Below are positions 61,852-64,000 of a stretch of 64,000 nucleotides of DNA, one piece after another. Where the stretch lies: assembly GCA_903906425.1 (NCBI GenBank), contig CAIVKH010000137.1, positions 30,813 through 94,812 of the forward strand. The letters are read 5' to 3'. Under the pieces are notes generated by a model that was not told the DNA's origin, did not search any database, and worked only from the letters and a program-made list of their open reading frames with translations. This DNA is from an uncultured bacterium (GTDB taxonomy: Bacteria > Verrucomicrobiota > Kiritimatiellia > CAIVKH01). Made by a program: the position numbers and the translations under genes. Each line of letters starts with the position of its first letter. Position 1 is the stretch's first letter.

Positions 61852-64000
61852 GTGAATACAGTGAAGACGTTGAAAACCGCAGGAACCACAGCGCTATTCT
61901 TGGCGCTGGCAGCATTGCCGGCCATGGCGAGCGAGGCCGACATCAAAATTCCCGATCTCACCCAAGTGAGTTTTCCGGGCATGGGCGGGGTCAGCGGATT
62001 GACGCTGATGTATATCGGCATCGCCATCTGCGCGATCGGCGCGATCTTCGGCGTCATCCAGTACAAACAGACGAAGGCGCTGCCGGTGCATGACTGCATG
62101 GGCAAGGTCTCCAACACGATCTGGGAAACCTGCAAGACCTACCTGTTCACGCAGGGCAAATTCCTGGCCATCCTCTGGCTGCTGATCGCCGCCTGCATGG
62201 TCTATTACTTCAAGGTTCTCCAGGGAAATACCATCGCCCACGTGGTCGTGATCCTGCTGGCCTCGATCCTCGGCATCGCGGGTTCCTTCGGCGTCGCGCT
62301 CTTCGGCATCCGCATCAACACGGTCTCGAATTCGCGCACAGCGTTTTCCGCCTTGAAAGGCAATCCGCTCGCGACGCTCGGCATCCCGCTGCGCTCGGGC
62401 ATGAGCGTCGGCCTTCTGCTCGTCGCCGTCGAATTGTTCTTCATGATCTGCATCCTCGTTTTCCTGCCGCGCGAACTCGTCGGCCCGTGCTTCATCGGAT
62501 TCGCCATCGGCGAATCCCTCGGCGCTTCGGTGCTCCGTATCTGCGGTGGTATCTTCACGAAGATCGCCGACATCGGCTCCGATCTGATGAAGATCGTCTT
62601 CAAGCTGCCCGAAGATGATCCCAAGAATCCCGGCGTCATCGCGGACTGCACCGGCGACAACGCTGGCGACAGCGTCGGCCCGACCGCTGACGGGTTCGAA
62701 ACTTACGGCGTAACCGGCGTCGCGCTCATCGCGTTTCTTGCACTCGCGCTCGCGGCCAGCCCTGGAATTTGCGCCACGCTCATCATCTGGCTTTTCTCCA
62801 TGCGCGCGCTGATGATCGTCACCTCGCTGGTTTCCTACTTCGTCAACGAAGGCATCAGCAAGGCAATGTTCAGCGGCAAGAAGGATTTCGATTTCGAACA
62901 GCCGCTCACCCACCTCGTGTGGCTCACCTCCGCCGTTTCCATCGCCATCACCTTCATCGCCAGCAAACTTCTTCTCGGCGATTTCAAGGATGCCACCGGA
63001 GCCGTCCAGCCGAATCTGTGGTGGGTTCTTTCGGTCATCATCAGTTGCGGCACGGTTGCTGGCGCGCTGATTCCTGAATTCACGAAGATCTTCGTCAGTA
63101 CGAACAGCAAACACGTCAAGGAAGTCACCAACTGCTCCAAGCACGGTGGCGCTTCGCTCAACATTTTGTCCGGCTTCGTCGCCGGCAACTTCTCCGCATT
63201 CTGGATGGGCCTGATCATCATGATCCTCATGGCCGCCTCGTATTATTTCTCCCAGAACCCCGCGCTCCTGGCGATCATGCCGGCGAAGTTCGTTTTCGCT
63301 GCGCCGATCTTCGCATTCGGCCTCGTCGCGTTCGGCTTCCTCGGCATGGGCCCTGTCACTATCGCGGTGGACAGCTACGGCCCCGTCACCGACAACGCCC
63401 AGTCCGTTTATGAGCTGAGCCAGATCGAAGCCCGCCCCGGCATCAAGGAAGACATCAAGAAAAACTTCGGCTTCGACGCCGACTTCGAAAACGCCAAGCA
63501 CCAGCTCGAAAAAGGCGACGGTGCGGGCAACACCTTCAAAGCGACCGCCAAGCCCGTGCTCATCGGCACCGCCGTCGTCGGCGCGACCACGATGGTGTTC
63601 GGCATCATCATGCTCCTCCAAAAAATGTACGAACTTCAGGTTGCATCAGGTCTCCCCGGCCCGTTCAAAGCCGTCGTTGAAGCCTTGAGCATCGTGCAGC
63701 CCGAAATCATCCTCGGCCTCATCATGGGCGGCGCAGTGATTTACTGGTTCACAGGCGCATCCTGCCAGGCCGTCGTCACCGGTGCCTACCGCGCCGTTGT
63801 GTACATCAAAGAAAACATGAAGCTCGACGCCACCACCGCAAGCGACAAGGACAGCAAGGAAGTCGTCGCCATCTGCACCAAGTACGCGCAAAAAGGCATG
63901 TGGAACATCTTCATCGTCATCTTCTGCTTCGCCCTCGCGCTGCCGTTCTTCAATTCCTATTTCTTCATCGGCTACCTCATCGGCATCGCCTTCTTCGGTC
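61852..64000 (+). CDS. hppA: Membrane-bound proton/sodium-translocating pyrophosphatase (3' truncated)
   Basis: Pumps H+ and/or Na+ using pyrophosphate hydrolysis. GTG 61852 with GGAGG (61840-61844) 7 nt upstream; 716 codons before the window edge. It starts with a signal-like hydrophobic helix. The catalytic signature is LPEDDPKNPGVIADCTGDNAGDSVGPTADGFETYG from about residue 252. The segment GAGNTFKATAKP carries Lys563 at the site that usually separates K+-independent (Lys) from K+-dependent (Ala) enzymes, though the residue three positions later is Ala rather than Thr. Ion specificity is therefore uncertain. The leader may control translation. Confidence 0.95.
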   Translation, partial: MNTVKTLKTAGTTALFLALAALPAMASEADIKIPDLTQVSFPGMGGVSGLTLMYIGIAICAIGAIFGVIQYKQTKALPVHDCMGKVSNTIWETCKTYLFTQGKFLAILWLLIAACMVYYFKVLQGNTIAHVVVILLASILGIAGSFGVALFGIRINTVSNSRTAFSALKGNPLATLGIPLRSGMSVGLLLVAVELFFMICILVFLPRELVGPCFIGFAIGESLGASVLRICGGIFTKIADIGSDLMKIVFKLPEDDPKNPGVIADCTGDNAGDSVGPTADGFETYGVTGVALIAFLALALAASPGICATLIIWLFSMRALMIVTSLVSYFVNEGISKAMFSGKKDFDFEQPLTHLVWLTSAVSIAITFIASKLLLGDFKDATGAVQPNLWWVLSVIISCGTVAGALIPEFTKIFVSTNSKHVKEVTNCSKHGGASLNILSGFVAGNFSAFWMGLIIMILMAASYYFSQNPALLAIMPAKFVFAAPIFAFGLVAFGFLGMGPVTIAVDSYGPVTDNAQSVYELSQIEARPGIKEDIKKNFGFDADFENAKHQLEKGDGAGNTFKATAKPVLIGTAVVGATTMVFGIIMLLQKMYELQVASGLPGPFKAVVEALSIVQPEIILGLIMGGAVIYWFTGASCQAVVTGAYRAVVYIKENMKLDATTASDKDSKEVVAICTKYAQKGMWNIFIVIFCFALALPFFNSYFFIGYLIGIAFFG

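Noticed and set aside
61894..63621. 575-codon minus-strand frame opposite hppA
   Set aside because: It lies entirely within the conserved pyrophosphatase on the other strand; its Asp/Glu/Arg-rich translation is a shadow.

Overview
This is a GC-rich bacterial chromosome segment, almost fully coding, with about 49 protein genes (the first and last cut by the window edges) and one tRNA-Ser. It has no rRNA, CRISPR array, insertion sequence or prophage. The lineage is probably in the PVC superphylum, most likely Kiritimatiellota or a Lentisphaerae/Verrucomicrobia relative. Two things support this. The five-gene pilus-like operon has the same gene order as the Akkermansia Amuc_1098-1102 locus. There are also many secreted polysaccharide-active families common in that group (DUF6259, DUF4861, DUF2961/GH172, beta-helix). 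Taxonomy is inference.

Layout. 0-10.3 kb: secreted proteins, comprising a HzsA-like PD40/haem c protein, a CE1-like esterase, a DUF6259 protein, a beta-helix protein and an unknown. 10.4-19.9 kb: a degenerate HAD protein with MazG, an operon of a small protein and two coiled-coil envelope proteins, ald-panD, a DUF4861 protein and an H1-like basic protein. 20.1-28 kb: a large TPR protein, a GH172 lipoprotein and a GT4/O-antigen-ligase pair. 28.1-43.8 kb: murJ, an acidic repeat protein, dprA with a partner, aroB, hisHA, a sugar esterase/isomerase pair, pyrH-frr, a PfkB kinase, a PilZ protein, ruvB, rho and coaE. 43.8-53.3 kb: a GT-C membrane protein and the pilus-like operon (Ig-like protein, PilM-PilN fusion, PilO-like, calcium-repeat protein, frameshifted secretin). 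53.5-64 kb: tRNA-Ser, a PEGA protein, LemA/DUF2207, a PDZ protein, recO, DUF502, TerC, a lipoprotein and a membrane pyrophosphatase with a possible SD-sequestering leader.

The strongest unexplained signal is a family of 15-bp odd-centred palindromes (TTCCAATnATTGGAA). There are 39 copies at 17 loci, all intergenic and all at transcription-unit boundaries rather than inside operons. They occur as arrays of 2-4 copies. Neighbouring copies start exactly 32 bp apart in 21 of 22 intervals (33 bp once), about three helical turns. In 12 of the 13 two-copy arrays the centre bases are opposite (C versus G), so the two copies can form a 15-bp stem. Spacers tend to carry GCAAA/TTTGC arms. Fourteen loci lie just past gene 3' ends and three lie between divergent units. 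Two genes with clear intrinsic-type hairpins lack an array. The arrays also create long false reading-frame extensions, so gene starts here were chosen from ribosome-binding sites and signal peptides.
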